This document shows, one piece after another, positions 1-6,705 of a DNA stretch of 12,760 bases. The stretch comes from Proteobacteria bacterium UBA6729. GTDB lineage: Bacteria > Pseudomonadota > Gammaproteobacteria > Porifericomitales > Porifericomitaceae. The stretch covers positions 1-12,760 of the forward strand of contig DKIB01000090.1 of assembly GCA_002454015.1 (NCBI GenBank), written 5' to 3'. The position numbers and the translations under genes are program-made. A model generated the notes under the pieces. It was not told where the DNA came from, ran no database searches, and was given only the letters and a program-made list of their open reading frames with translations. The first letter of the stretch is position 1. Each line of letters starts with the position of its first letter.

Positions 1-44
1 AGTGGTAGCAGTATCCAGACAGGCGATGCCCTGAACAGACAGTT

Positions 45-1511
45 ATGCAGAAAATACCCATAGCACTGACCTTTGATGATGTGCTGCTGAAACCGGCCTA
101 TTCGGAGGTACTGCCTGCCGAGGCCCAATTACAGAGCCCGCTGGCTCGCGATATCCACCTGGCCATCCCCTTGCTGTCTGCTGCCATGGACACGGTTACG
201 GAGTCACGTCTGGCGATCGGCATGGCGCAGGCGGGCGGCATCGGCATCATCCACAGGAATATGTCCATAGAGGCCCAGGTACAGCAGCTGCGGCGGGTCA
301 AAAAACACGAGAGTGGCGTAATCCATGACCCGATTACCGTGCCCCCGGATGCCCGCATTGCCGAGGTGTTGCAGCTCATGGAAGAGCATCACATCTCCGG
401 CGTGCCGGTGATCAACGGCGAGGGGCATCCGGTCGGTATTGTGACCCGCCGCGACCTGCGCTTTGAAGTGCATCATGAGCAGCCGGTTACCTCGGTGATG
501 ACGCCACGGCAACGACTGGTCACGGTGCAGGATGGCACCGACAACAGCGAAGTGCGGCGGCTGTTGCACAAACACCGTATTGAAAAGGTGCTGGTGATAG
601 ATGCCGACGGGAAACTCAGCGGCTTGATCACGGTAAAGGACATACAGAAGGCCCTGGAGCATCCTTGTGCCAGCAAGGACGCCACGGAACAGCTGCGGGC
701 CGGAGCGGCTATCGGCATCAATGACGAAGGTCGCGCCCGTGCCGAAGCCCTGATTGAGGCGCGTGTGGATGTGCTCGTGGTGGATACGGCACATGGACAC
801 TCCCGCCCGGTTCTGGACATGGTGCACTGGCTGCATACCCGCTTCCCCGACACTCCCATAATAGGCGGGAACATCGCCACCGGCGAAGGGGCACTGGCGC
901 TGGCGGATGCCGGGGCGGATGCCGTCAAGGTCGGCATCGGCCCCGGTTCCATCTGCACCACGCGCGTTGTCACCGGTATCGGTGTGCCGCAGGTCTCGGC
1001 CATTGCCGAGGTCGCTCACGCACTGGCAGGACGGCCTGCACAGCTGATCGCCGATGGGGGGATACGCTATTCCGGGGATATTGCCAAGGCGATCAGCTGT
1101 GGCGCACACAGTGTGATGATCGGCAGCCTGTTTGCCGGTACCGAAGAGGCCCCTGGAGAAATGGAACTCTATCAGGGGCGTTACTACAAGGCCTGCCGTG
1201 GCATGGGCTCCATCGGTGCCATGGCAGGGTTGCATGGCTCCTCCGACCGTTACTTTCAGGGCAATGACGATACCGCCAAGCTGGTGCCGGAGGGTGTGGA
1301 GGGCCGCGTACAGTACAAGGGCACACTGGAGCTGCTGCTGCAACAGCTGACCGGAGGACTGCGCGCCTCCATGGGCTATGCAGGCTGTCGCACCCTGGAG
1401 GAACTGCGTACCCACAGTGCACTGGTGCGCCTGACACCGGCCGGATTGCGAGAGGGGCACGTGCACGACGTAGATATCACCCGCGAACCGCCGAACTATT
1501 ACCGCAAATGA
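45..1511 (+). CDS. guaB: IMP dehydrogenase
   Basis: Cytosolic enzyme that oxidises IMP to XMP with NAD+, the first committed and usually rate-limiting step of GMP synthesis. The 488-residue product matches the family's usual length. It opens with the typical [10 protein letters not shown] segment; a pair of CBS domains (about residues 92-205) is inserted in the TIM barrel, and the catalytic loop GPGSICTT holds the nucleophile Cys304 (Cys305 in E. coli). The phosphate-binding [10 protein letters not shown] and the GMGSIGAM segment follow. The ATG at 45 gives the standard N-terminus; only a weak ribosome binding site is visible before it, and just 44 nt of upstream DNA is in the window, so the promoter cannot be judged. 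The stop overlaps the guaA start in an ATGA, so the two are coupled. No damaged motif is seen. Identification is very secure. Confidence 0.98.
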   Translation: MQKIPIALTFDDVLLKPAYSEVLPAEAQLQSPLARDIHLAIPLLSAAMDTVTESRLAIGMAQAGGIGIIHRNMSIEAQVQQLRRVKKHESGVIHDPITVPPDARIAEVLQLMEEHHISGVPVINGEGHPVGIVTRRDLRFEVHHEQPVTSVMTPRQRLVTVQDGTDNSEVRRLLHKHRIEKVLVIDADGKLSGLITVKDIQKALEHPCASKDATEQLRAGAAIGINDEGRARAEALIEARVDVLVVDTAHGHSRPVLDMVHWLHTRFPDTPIIGGNIATGEGALALADAGADAVKVGIGPGSICTTRVVTGIGVPQVSAIAEVAHALAGRPAQLIADGGIRYSGDIAKAISCGAHSVMIGSLFAGTEEAPGEMELYQGRYYKACRGMGSIGAMAGLHGSSDRYFQGNDDTAKLVPEGVEGRVQYKGTLELLLQQLTGGLRASMGYAGCRTLEELRTHSALVRLTPAGLREGHVHDVDITREPPNYYRK

Positions 1512-3079
1512 CGGCGACGCATCCGGCTGTCGCACCCCCTCCAGACGAACGCGTGCTGGTGCTTGACTGCGGTTCACAGTACACGCGCCTTATTGCCCGC
1601 CGGGTACGTGAACAAGGAGTGTATTGCGAAGTGCATCCCTGGGATATAAGCCTGGCACAGCTGCAGGCCTGTGCCCCGCGCGCCGTGATCCTCTCCGGGG
1701 GGCCCGAATCCGCCACCGCTGAGGGGCCCGATATCGCCCCGCACCCGGGACTGTATGCACTGGGCGTGCCCGTACTCGGCATCTGCTATGGAATGCAGGT
1801 CATGGCCGCCCAGCTGGGCGGCACCGTTGCGCCCGCAGCACACCGAGAATTCGGCCCGTCCGAGATAGAAATTACCGACAACAGTCCGCTGTTTGCGGAG
1901 CTATCCGGCCGCTTGCAGGTGTGGATGAGCCATGGGGATCGGGTGGAACGTCCACCTCCGGATTTCAGGGTCATCTGCGCCAACCCGTCTGCCCCCGTAG
2001 CCGGCATGGCCTGTGAGGCCCGCCGTCTGTATGGCCTGCAGTTCCACCCTGAGGTAGCACATACCCCTTGTGGCGCCCGGCTGCTGGGGCAATTTCTGCA
2101 CCGGATCGCCGGGTTGGGAGCGGAGTGGACCCCGACCCGGATCATCCCGCGTTTGGTTGCGGGCATCCAGGAGCAGGTCGGCGAGGATGCCCGGGTATTG
2201 CTGGCCCTGTCCGGGGGTGTAGACTCCACAGTAGCCGCAGTATTACTGCAGCGTGCCGTCGGTAAACGGTTGCACTGTGTACTGGTCGATAACGGCCTGC
2301 TGCGCACGCATGAGGCACAGCAGATACAAACCGCCCTTGAGCCACTGGCCATTCCGGTGCATATTGCCGAGGCCGGGACACGCTTCCTGAATGCCCTCAA
2401 GGGGGAGACCGACCCGGAACGCAAACGCCATATCATCGGCCATACCTTCATTGAGGTGTTTGAAGAACAGGCTGCCCGGCTACCGGGGGTCGAGTGGCTC
2501 GCCCAGGGCACCATCTACCCGGATGTGATCGAGTCCGCTGCAATTCCGGGGCAGGCACAGCTGATCAAATCACACCACAATGTTGGTGGCCTGCCCGAGC
2601 ATATACGCCTGAAATTACTGGAGCCGCTGCGGGAGTTGTTCAAGGACGAGGTGCGCGCGCTCGGCCTGCAACTGGGTCTGCCCCGTGCACTCCTGTACCG
2701 TCACCCCTTCCCGGGTCCCGGGCTGGCCGTACGCATACTCGGGGAATTCAAGCCCGAATACGCTGCCCTGCTACGCCGGGCCGATGCCATCTTTATTGAA
2801 GAGCTGCACCGCAGTGATTACTACCATCGCCTGAGTCAGGCCTTTGCCGTGTTCCTGCCGGTGCGGGCCGTGGGGGTACAGGGGGACCGGCGCAGCTACC
2901 AGTATGTCATCGCGCTGCGGGCCGTGGAGACCGACGACTTCATGACCGCCCGGTGGGCACGTCTGCCGGAGGCGTTGCTGGAGGCTGTTGCATCCCGCAT
3001 TATCAATGAAACGGACGGCATCTCGCGGGTGGTCTATGACATCTCCAGCAAGCCCCCGGCCACCATCGAGTGGGAGTAG
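1508..3079 (+). CDS. guaA: GMP synthase (glutamine-hydrolysing)
   Basis: Converts XMP to GMP using ATP and the amide nitrogen of glutamine, directly after IMP dehydrogenase. At 523 residues it is close to E. coli GuaA (525). The N-terminal class I glutamine amidotransferase domain (about 15-205) shows the nucleophile elbow GICYGMQ with Cys93 and the other triad members His180 and Glu182 in LQFHPEV. The ATP-pyrophosphatase domain follows, with the P-loop SGGVDST at 235-241, then [11 protein letters not shown] and [11 protein letters not shown]. The C-terminal dimerisation domain has [12 protein letters not shown] and ends in PPATIEWE, the typical GuaA end. The start ATG overlaps the guaB stop (ATGA) and lacks a strong ribosome binding site, which fits reinitiation by ribosomes leaving guaB. 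The stop lies inside the beginning of tadA. Confidence 0.98.
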   Translation: MTATHPAVAPPPDERVLVLDCGSQYTRLIARRVREQGVYCEVHPWDISLAQLQACAPRAVILSGGPESATAEGPDIAPHPGLYALGVPVLGICYGMQVMAAQLGGTVAPAAHREFGPSEIEITDNSPLFAELSGRLQVWMSHGDRVERPPPDFRVICANPSAPVAGMACEARRLYGLQFHPEVAHTPCGARLLGQFLHRIAGLGAEWTPTRIIPRLVAGIQEQVGEDARVLLALSGGVDSTVAAVLLQRAVGKRLHCVLVDNGLLRTHEAQQIQTALEPLAIPVHIAEAGTRFLNALKGETDPERKRHIIGHTFIEVFEEQAARLPGVEWLAQGTIYPDVIESAAIPGQAQLIKSHHNVGGLPEHIRLKLLEPLRELFKDEVRALGLQLGLPRALLYRHPFPGPGLAVRILGEFKPEYAALLRRADAIFIEELHRSDYYHRLSQAFAVFLPVRAVGVQGDRRSYQYVIALRAVETDDFMTARWARLPEALLEAVASRIINETDGISRVVYDISSKPPATIEWE

Positions 3080-3534
3080 CACACACAGCCCGCATGGCAC
3101 TGGCCCTGGACCTGGCCCAACGCGCAGCAGCTGCCGACGAGGTGCCGGTGGGTGCCGTACTGGTGAGTGCCACAGGAGAAACCCTTGCGACAGGCTGGAA
3201 CCGTCCCATAGCCGACTGCGACCCGACTGCCCATGCTGAAATCATCACCTTGCGCAAGGCCGCCCGGGTCACAGGCAATTACCGCCTGCCCAACACCACC
3301 TTGTACGTCACACTGGAACCTTGCGTAATGTGTGTCGGTGCGATCATCCAGGCGCGTGTGGCTCAGCTCATCTACGGCGCGTCCGACCCTGGAGCCGGTG
3401 CTGTACACAGCGTGTTTGGCAACCTCGCAGACACCCGCCTGAACCATGTCCCCATGGTACAGGGCGGTATCATGGCCGCAGAATGTGCAGCACTGCTGAA
3501 GGCGTTCTTCAGTGCCCGGCGGGGTCCGGCATGA
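3070..3534 (+). CDS. tadA: tRNA-specific adenosine deaminase
   Basis: Zinc enzyme that deaminates the wobble adenosine A34 of tRNA-Arg(ACG) to inosine, allowing one tRNA to read CGU, CGC and CGA. The 154-residue product carries both signatures of the cytidine/deoxycytidylate deaminase fold: the zinc histidine and proton-shuttle glutamate in TAHAEI (His55, Glu57), and the two zinc cysteines in EPCVMC (Cys85, Cys88). The end [15 protein letters not shown] matches the TadA C-terminal helix. The start is a GTG that overlaps the guaA stop by 10 nt. It is preferred over the ATG at 3094 because TadA proteins have extra residues before the first helix ([11 protein letters not shown] here); the ATG also lacks a visible ribosome binding site, so the exact start is less certain than the function. 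The stop overlaps pncC in an ATGA. Confidence 0.95.
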   Translation: MGVAHTARMALALDLAQRAAAADEVPVGAVLVSATGETLATGWNRPIADCDPTAHAEIITLRKAARVTGNYRLPNTTLYVTLEPCVMCVGAIIQARVAQLIYGASDPGAGAVHSVFGNLADTRLNHVPMVQGGIMAAECAALLKAFFSARRGPA

Positions 3535-4010
3535 ACCCACTGGCACAGACTGCAGGTCTCGGCCTGCAGACACGGGGGCTCATGCTGGCGACAGCAGAGT
3601 CCTGCACAGGGGGACTGCTGGCGGCCGAACTCACCAGCATCCCCGGCAGTTCTGCCTGGTTTGAGCGTGGTTTCGTGAGCTACTCCAACGCTGCCAAGCA
3701 ACACCAGCTGGGGGTGCCCGCAACACTGCTCAGGGACCATGGCGCGGTCAGCCCCGAGGTGGCGACCGCCATGGTCAGGGGTGCCGTGGAGCACAGTGCC
3801 GCCCGGGTAGCCATTGCCATCACCGGTATCGCCGGTCCGGAGGGGGGTACGCCCGCCAAACCCGTCGGCACCATCTATATCGCCTGGCAGCTGCCCGGGC
3901 ACTGTGATACCCGGCTGTACCACTTCCACGGTGAGCGGGGCATGATACGCACACACAGCTGCAACGCAGCCCTGCAGGGTCTGTTGCAACGCCTTGAGGC
4001 ACTCCGCTGA
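3531..4010 (+). CDS. pncC: Nicotinamide-nucleotide amidase (CinA C-terminal domain protein)
   Basis: Hydrolyses nicotinamide mononucleotide to nicotinate mononucleotide and ammonia, recycling NMN released by NAD+-dependent DNA ligase and other NAD consumers. The 159-residue stand-alone protein is the CinA C-terminal domain only, as in E. coli YgaD/PncC, without the N-terminal molybdopterin-binding-like part of long CinA. Visible motifs are TAESCTGG with the catalytic serine (Ser24), YSNAAK (Tyr51, Lys56) and the conserved GIAGPEGGTPAKPVGT. The ATG at 3531 overlaps the tadA stop in an ATGA; an in-frame open stretch extends back to 3321 but lies inside tadA and carries no family similarity. In many gammaproteobacteria this gene is directly upstream of recA; here it sits in the guaBA operon about 2.7 kb before recA. 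Confidence 0.95.
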   Translation: MNPLAQTAGLGLQTRGLMLATAESCTGGLLAAELTSIPGSSAWFERGFVSYSNAAKQHQLGVPATLLRDHGAVSPEVATAMVRGAVEHSAARVAIAITGIAGPEGGTPAKPVGTIYIAWQLPGHCDTRLYHFHGERGMIRTHSCNAALQGLLQRLEALR

Positions 4011-4017
4011 CCCACCG

Positions 4018-4554
4018 ATGGCCCCACACCACACAGGCAAGCTGTTCCTCGCCATCTGGCCACAGCGCCACATCAGCGAGCAGCTCTACCCGCTGGGGCC
4101 GCTACATGTACCCTCCGGCTACCGCCAGCACCTCGCAGACCTGCACCTGACCTTGCTGTATCTGGGTCCGGTGGCTGCTACCGTGCAAGCCCGCTTGCTG
4201 GCAGAGATACTGCAGTGTTGCAATACACAGCCGGACTTCACCCTGACTCTGGACCGGCTCGGGCACTGGTCCGGCTCCAGAATCGCCTGGCTGGCACCGA
4301 CCCGGCCACCCGCCAGACTGTATGCACTGGAAGCCGCACTGCGTGAACGGGTGGCCTCAATCTGCAAGCTGCGGGTGGAGCGTGCCTACCAACCCCACAT
4401 CACCCTGTACCGCCAGGCCGCCGGGATTCGAACCCGCTCCGTGGCACCCATTACCCTGCAGGTGAAGCGCTGCGTACTGGCCCGCGCCACACCAGACCCC
4501 ATGCCCCGCTACCAACAACTGATGACATTTGCATTGCAGACACCCGCCCGATAA
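4018..4554 (+). CDS. thpR: RNA 2',3'-cyclic phosphodiesterase (2'-5' RNA ligase family)
   Basis: Member of the 2H phosphoesterase (LigT) family, which opens 2',3'-cyclic phosphate ends on RNA to 2'-phosphates and can join tRNA halves in vitro; its role in bacteria is unclear. The 178-residue product has the N-terminal strand KLFLAIWP and both HxT motifs that define the active site: HLTLLYLG (His43, Thr45) and HITLYR (His127, Thr129). Their spacing and the total length fit ThpR. The ATG at 4018, 7 nt after the pncC stop, is chosen over a TTG at 3994 that would overlap pncC and add eight residues with no family match. It is the last gene of the guaB-guaA-tadA-pncC-thpR run. Function is assigned from the motif pair; the cellular substrate is unknown. 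Confidence 0.93.
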   Translation: MAPHHTGKLFLAIWPQRHISEQLYPLGPLHVPSGYRQHLADLHLTLLYLGPVAATVQARLLAEILQCCNTQPDFTLTLDRLGHWSGSRIAWLAPTRPPARLYALEAALRERVASICKLRVERAYQPHITLYRQAAGIRTRSVAPITLQVKRCVLARATPDPMPRYQQLMTFALQTPAR

Positions 4555-4938
4555 AACACCCCACCCCCTGCGAACCCCTGCAGTTTCCACAGTTTCAGCC
4601 TCCACCCTGCCCGGCGATTCCGGCCGTTGGCCATCACAGTCCTGCCCCACTCCGGAACCCGCTTCAGCATCATGCAGCCCACGCGTTTTTGACAGCACTG
4701 AATATCCAGACGAAAGCGTGCCTGCGGGCAGGTTGCCTGTTGTCCTCGCAAGGGGTAGAGCCGCGGTCCCCTGTCGGCACCCGCACCGGCCCCGGAGTCA
4801 GGGGCCTTGTCAACCTGCCCCGGGACTGCGCTGCGGACCCGAACAGGGCCATTCAGGAATTGGATTCCCGCTCGGGTTTGTTATACACTGGACGGCAGGA
4901 AGTTGCATCGGTGGGGTGCCGGGGAGAGCAGCAGGAGT
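4555..4938 (+). other. Non-coding gap between thpR and the aldolase gene
   Basis: A gap of 384 nt with no convincing gene on either strand; the open frames here lack ribosome binding sites and resemble no family. It contains a short GC-rich inverted repeat (GGCCCC at 4788-4793, GGGGCC at 4801-4806, 7-nt loop) followed only by TTGT, so it is at best a poor terminator for the upstream operon. A perfect -35-like TTGACA at 4689-4694 has no matching -10. The aldolase promoter candidate lies at the right end. The central part of the 4.5S RNA and the RNase P and tmRNA cores are not present. Confidence 0.6.
4860..4887 (+). promoter_or_regulatory. Probable promoter of the aldolase gene (extended -10)
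   Basis: The sequence TGTTATACA at 4879-4887 is an extended -10 element (TGn followed by TATACA, four of six matches to consensus). A weak -35, TTGGAT, lies at 4860-4865 with a 16-nt spacer. Transcription would begin near 4894 and leave a leader of about 45 nt before the aldolase start. This suggests the aldolase is transcribed apart from the guaBA operon. It was judged by eye only. Confidence 0.5.
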
Positions 4939-5967
4939 ATGGACGAGAGCATAATGGACAGCACGACACAGGAACTGATGGCGAGGGGGAAGGGGATTCT
5001 GGCCATAGACGAGAGCCTGCCCACCATCGGCAAACGGTTTGCGTCGGTCGGCGTGAAGTCCACCAAAGACAATCGCAGGGCGTGGCGCGAGCTGTTGATC
5101 GATACGCCGGAATCCGGGCAATATATCAGTGGGGTGATCCTGTTTGATGAGACCATCCGCCAACAGGCGGTTGACGGCACCCCCTTCTCATGGTTATTGC
5201 AGAAACTCGGCATACTGCCTGGCATCAAGGTGGATATGGGTGCCCGACCCCTGGCGGGTTGCCCGGGCGAGAAGGTCACCGAGGGGCTGGACGGGTTACG
5301 GGAGCGACTGCAGGAATATCATGGCATGTCGGCACAATTTGCCAAGTGGCGTGCGGTAATCTCCATCGGCGAGGAGGGTTCTCTGCCCAGCGCATGTTGC
5401 CTGCATGTCAACGCCCATGCCCTGGGGCGCTATGCTGCACTATGTCAGGAGGCTGAAATCATCCCCGTCGTAGAACCCGAGGTACTGATGGAAGGCAACC
5501 ATGACCAGGCCCGCTGTCGCGAGGTGACTGCCCGCACCCTGCAGGCCGTGTTTGCAGAACTGGAACGGCAGGGCGTGGCGCTGGAACATACCGTATTGAA
5601 AACCGGCATGGTCGTATCCGGCAAAGACTGCCCGGAGCAGGCGGCCATTGCACAGGTTGCCGAACAGACCGTGCAGTGTTTGCAGGAATGCGTACCCGCT
5701 GCGGTAGCTGGCGTGGTATTCCTGTCCGGCGGACAAGCCCCCACTACGGCTACCGCGCACCTCAATGCCATGAATGCTGCGTATCCCGATTTGCCCTGGC
5801 CACTGAGTTTCTCCTATGGCCGCGCCCTGCAGGAACCCGCCCTGCAGCACTGGGCTGGACAGGCCGACCGGGTGGAGTCTGCACGTGCACTCCTGCTACA
5901 TCGGGAAAAGTGCAACAGTCTGGCCTGCACGGGCCGTTATGCGGAGTCTCTGGAGGTCGCCTCCTGA
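4939..5967 (+). CDS. Fructose-bisphosphate aldolase, class I
   Basis: Schiff-base aldolase that reversibly splits fructose 1,6-bisphosphate into dihydroxyacetone phosphate and glyceraldehyde 3-phosphate, serving glycolysis, gluconeogenesis or a Calvin-type cycle. The 342-residue product resembles the eukaryotic-type class I enzyme and is not the metal-dependent class II form. All key residues of the rabbit enzyme can be placed: Asp33 at Asp24 (GILAIDES), Lys107 at Lys97 (GIKVD), Lys146 at Lys136 (FAKWR), Glu187 at Glu179 (VEPE) and the Schiff-base Lys229 at Lys221. The phosphate loop FLSGGQ and SYGRALQ follow, and the protein ends soon after NSLAC without the long C-terminal tail of animal aldolases. 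The ATG at 4939 gives a normal N-terminal length; ATG 4954 is a real alternative, as an AGGAG at 4933-4937 sits awkwardly for both. The gene has its own promoter candidate. Confidence 0.93.
   Translation: MDESIMDSTTQELMARGKGILAIDESLPTIGKRFASVGVKSTKDNRRAWRELLIDTPESGQYISGVILFDETIRQQAVDGTPFSWLLQKLGILPGIKVDMGARPLAGCPGEKVTEGLDGLRERLQEYHGMSAQFAKWRAVISIGEEGSLPSACCLHVNAHALGRYAALCQEAEIIPVVEPEVLMEGNHDQARCREVTARTLQAVFAELERQGVALEHTVLKTGMVVSGKDCPEQAAIAQVAEQTVQCLQECVPAAVAGVVFLSGGQAPTTATAHLNAMNAAYPDLPWPLSFSYGRALQEPALQHWAGQADRVESARALLLHREKCNSLACTGRYAESLEVAS
5952..5964 (+). repeat. Perfect inverted repeat at the end of the aldolase gene
   Basis: GGAGG and CCTCC (5952-5956 and 5960-5964) flank a 3-nt centre just before the aldolase stop codon. 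In mRNA this would be a 5-bp hairpin that hides a Shine-Dalgarno-like GGAGG. That GGAGG lies about 22 nt before the GTG at 5979, too far to be a normal ribosome binding site, so any role in translating the next gene is speculative. Confidence 0.35.
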
Positions 5968-6005
5968 CCCCCACCGGGGTGCCGCCTGAACTGCCTCCCG
6001 CAGCC

Positions 6006-6278
6006 ATGTCGGCCTGGCAGGCATGGCTGGACCTGTGTGCCAGCAAGGATGAATACTACTCAAGCATGCATGCACTGGCGCAAAAACAGCAGCGTGGGGA
6101 GGTGCCCTCCCTGGCTGAAAGGCTCTATCTGGAAGGATTGCTGAAGGCGCATACCGGGTATACCGCACGGTTCAAGGATGCGTTGAGCGCATTGGCAAAG
6201 CAGGACCCCGCCGCACATGCCCGGCTGGTGGTGTGCCTCGGCGGTAGCGCAGCGCAGCACAGCACGGCCTCCTCCTGA
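6006..6278 (+). CDS. Small hypothetical protein downstream of aldolase
   Basis: I do not recognise this 90-residue protein. It begins 38 nt after the aldolase stop on the same strand, so it is probably co-transcribed. From the ATG at 6006 the product is soluble-looking, rich in Ala, Leu and charged residues, with no signal peptide or membrane segment. Residues 1-75 look helical, including MSAWQAWLDLCASKDEYY and LAERLYLEGLLKAHTGY. The last 15 residues are low in charge and Ser/Ala-rich. Codon use resembles the neighbours, which supports a real gene. No good ribosome binding site precedes the ATG; a GTG at 5979 would add nine proline-rich residues. Function cannot be assigned; a link to the aldolase is only suggested by position. 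Confidence 0.6.
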   Translation: MSAWQAWLDLCASKDEYYSSMHALAQKQQRGEVPSLAERLYLEGLLKAHTGYTARFKDALSALAKQDPAAHARLVVCLGGSAAQHSTASS

Positions 6279-6428
6279 GACAGAACGGGTGCCCGCCGTG
6301 CGGTCAGTCCCAACCCGGCAAGACTGTACCGATATCGATGCAAGCGGACAGCACACGTCCTGGTCGAGCTCTGCCATGAGCATGGAGTAGCGTGTAGCGC
6401 CCGGTATCGCACAGGAGAACACGGGCTG

Positions 6429-6611
6429 ATGTCGCAAGCGGCCGCCTATCCGGACCCCCTGTCCATCCTGCATGGAGACACGGCATTGCCGGGAGTCACC
6501 CCGGTATTGGAGTTGGACATGGACCCTGGTTCTGACCACCCGCCCGGGAGTTGCCCGGTACACTCCTGCGGGACGCTGGCGCAGGTGCAGCAGCATGGAG
6601 CAAGTGTCTGA
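6429..6611 (+). CDS. Doubtful small ORF upstream of recA
   Basis: A 60-residue open frame with an ATG preceded by AGGAGA at 6413-6418, ten nt upstream, which is acceptable ribosome-binding spacing. The product is rich in Pro, Gly, Ser and His, with almost no Lys or Arg, and has no membrane segment or recognisable domain. It contains PGVTPV and PGSCPV, 18 residues apart, which correspond to the two DNA stem-loops at 6489 and 6544. The repeat may exist for its DNA or RNA structure rather than for a protein. Its position directly before the recA promoter is compatible with either a leader-type small gene or chance. I treat it as more likely not a protein gene. Confidence 0.25.
   Translation: MSQAAAYPDPLSILHGDTALPGVTPVLELDMDPGSDHPPGSCPVHSCGTLAQVQQHGASV
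6489..6560 (+). repeat. Pair of near-identical stem-loops upstream of recA
   Basis: CCGGGAGTCACCCCGGTA (6489-6506) and CCGGGAGTTGCCCGGTA (6544-6560) are imperfect direct copies. Each is also an inverted repeat: CCGGG/CCCGG with a 6-nt loop in the first and a 5-nt loop in the second. The loops both begin AGT, and the copies start 54-55 nt apart. They could be a protein-binding site pair, RNA hairpins, or a small duplication. Confidence 0.5.
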
Positions 6612-6657
6612 AAAATAAGTTATTCTTTGCCGGGTGATGGGAGCGTAGCAGGGATTG

Positions 6658-6666
6658 TGGGATAAT
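6658..6666 (+). promoter_or_regulatory. Probable recA promoter (extended -10)
   Basis: TGGGATAAT combines the TGn extension with GATAAT, five of six matches to the -10 consensus. No good -35 exists at 16-18 nt upstream, which extended -10 promoters can tolerate. Transcription would begin near 6673, at the first base of the inverted repeat described next, and 33 nt before the recA start. Confidence 0.5.
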
Positions 6667-6672
6667 GGACAT

Positions 6673-6689
6673 TGTGGCACCTGGCCACA
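6673..6689 (+). promoter_or_regulatory. Inverted repeat before the recA ribosome binding site
   Basis: TGTGGC (6673-6678) and GCCACA (6684-6689) are perfect inverted arms around a 5-nt centre, ACCTG. The element covers the predicted transcription start and ends one base before the AGGAGG ribosome binding site of recA. It could be an operator at +1 or a hairpin at the very 5' end of the mRNA. It does not match the E. coli LexA consensus in sequence or spacing. Confidence 0.45.
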
Positions 6690-6705
6690 CAGGAGGAAGA
6701 TACAG

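Larger units (their letters stand above)
6279..6705 (+). other. Upstream region of recA, largely non-coding
   Basis: A stretch of 427 nt between the small hypothetical gene and recA. It holds a doubtful 60-codon ORF (6429-6611), two near-identical stem-loops inside that ORF, an extended -10 promoter candidate (6658-6666) and an inverted repeat just ahead of the recA ribosome binding site. A small palindrome, CGGG-TG-CCCG, lies at 6286-6295 after the preceding stop codon, with no T-run. No E. coli-type LexA box (CTGT-N8-ACAG) is seen. Long minus-strand open frames here resemble no protein I know. Confidence 0.6.

Noticed and set aside
204..1577. Long minus-strand open frame under guaB
   Set aside because: It lies opposite an unmistakable guaB, resembles no protein family and is a typical antisense open frame in GC-rich DNA.
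4689..4716. Promoter from a perfect TTGACA
   Set aside because: No -10-like sequence lies 15-19 nt downstream.
4788..4810. Intrinsic terminator of the guaBA operon
   Set aside because: The GGCCCC/GGGGCC stem is only 6 bp and is followed by TTGTC rather than a T-run.
6655..6705. TTG at 6655 as the recA start
   Set aside because: It overlaps the -10 element and adds 17 residues absent from RecA, while the ATG at 6706 has a strong AGGAGG.
6600..6705. LexA box upstream of recA
   Set aside because: No CTGT-N8-ACAG or close variant was found; the ACAG at 6688-6691 has no CTGT partner at the right distance.
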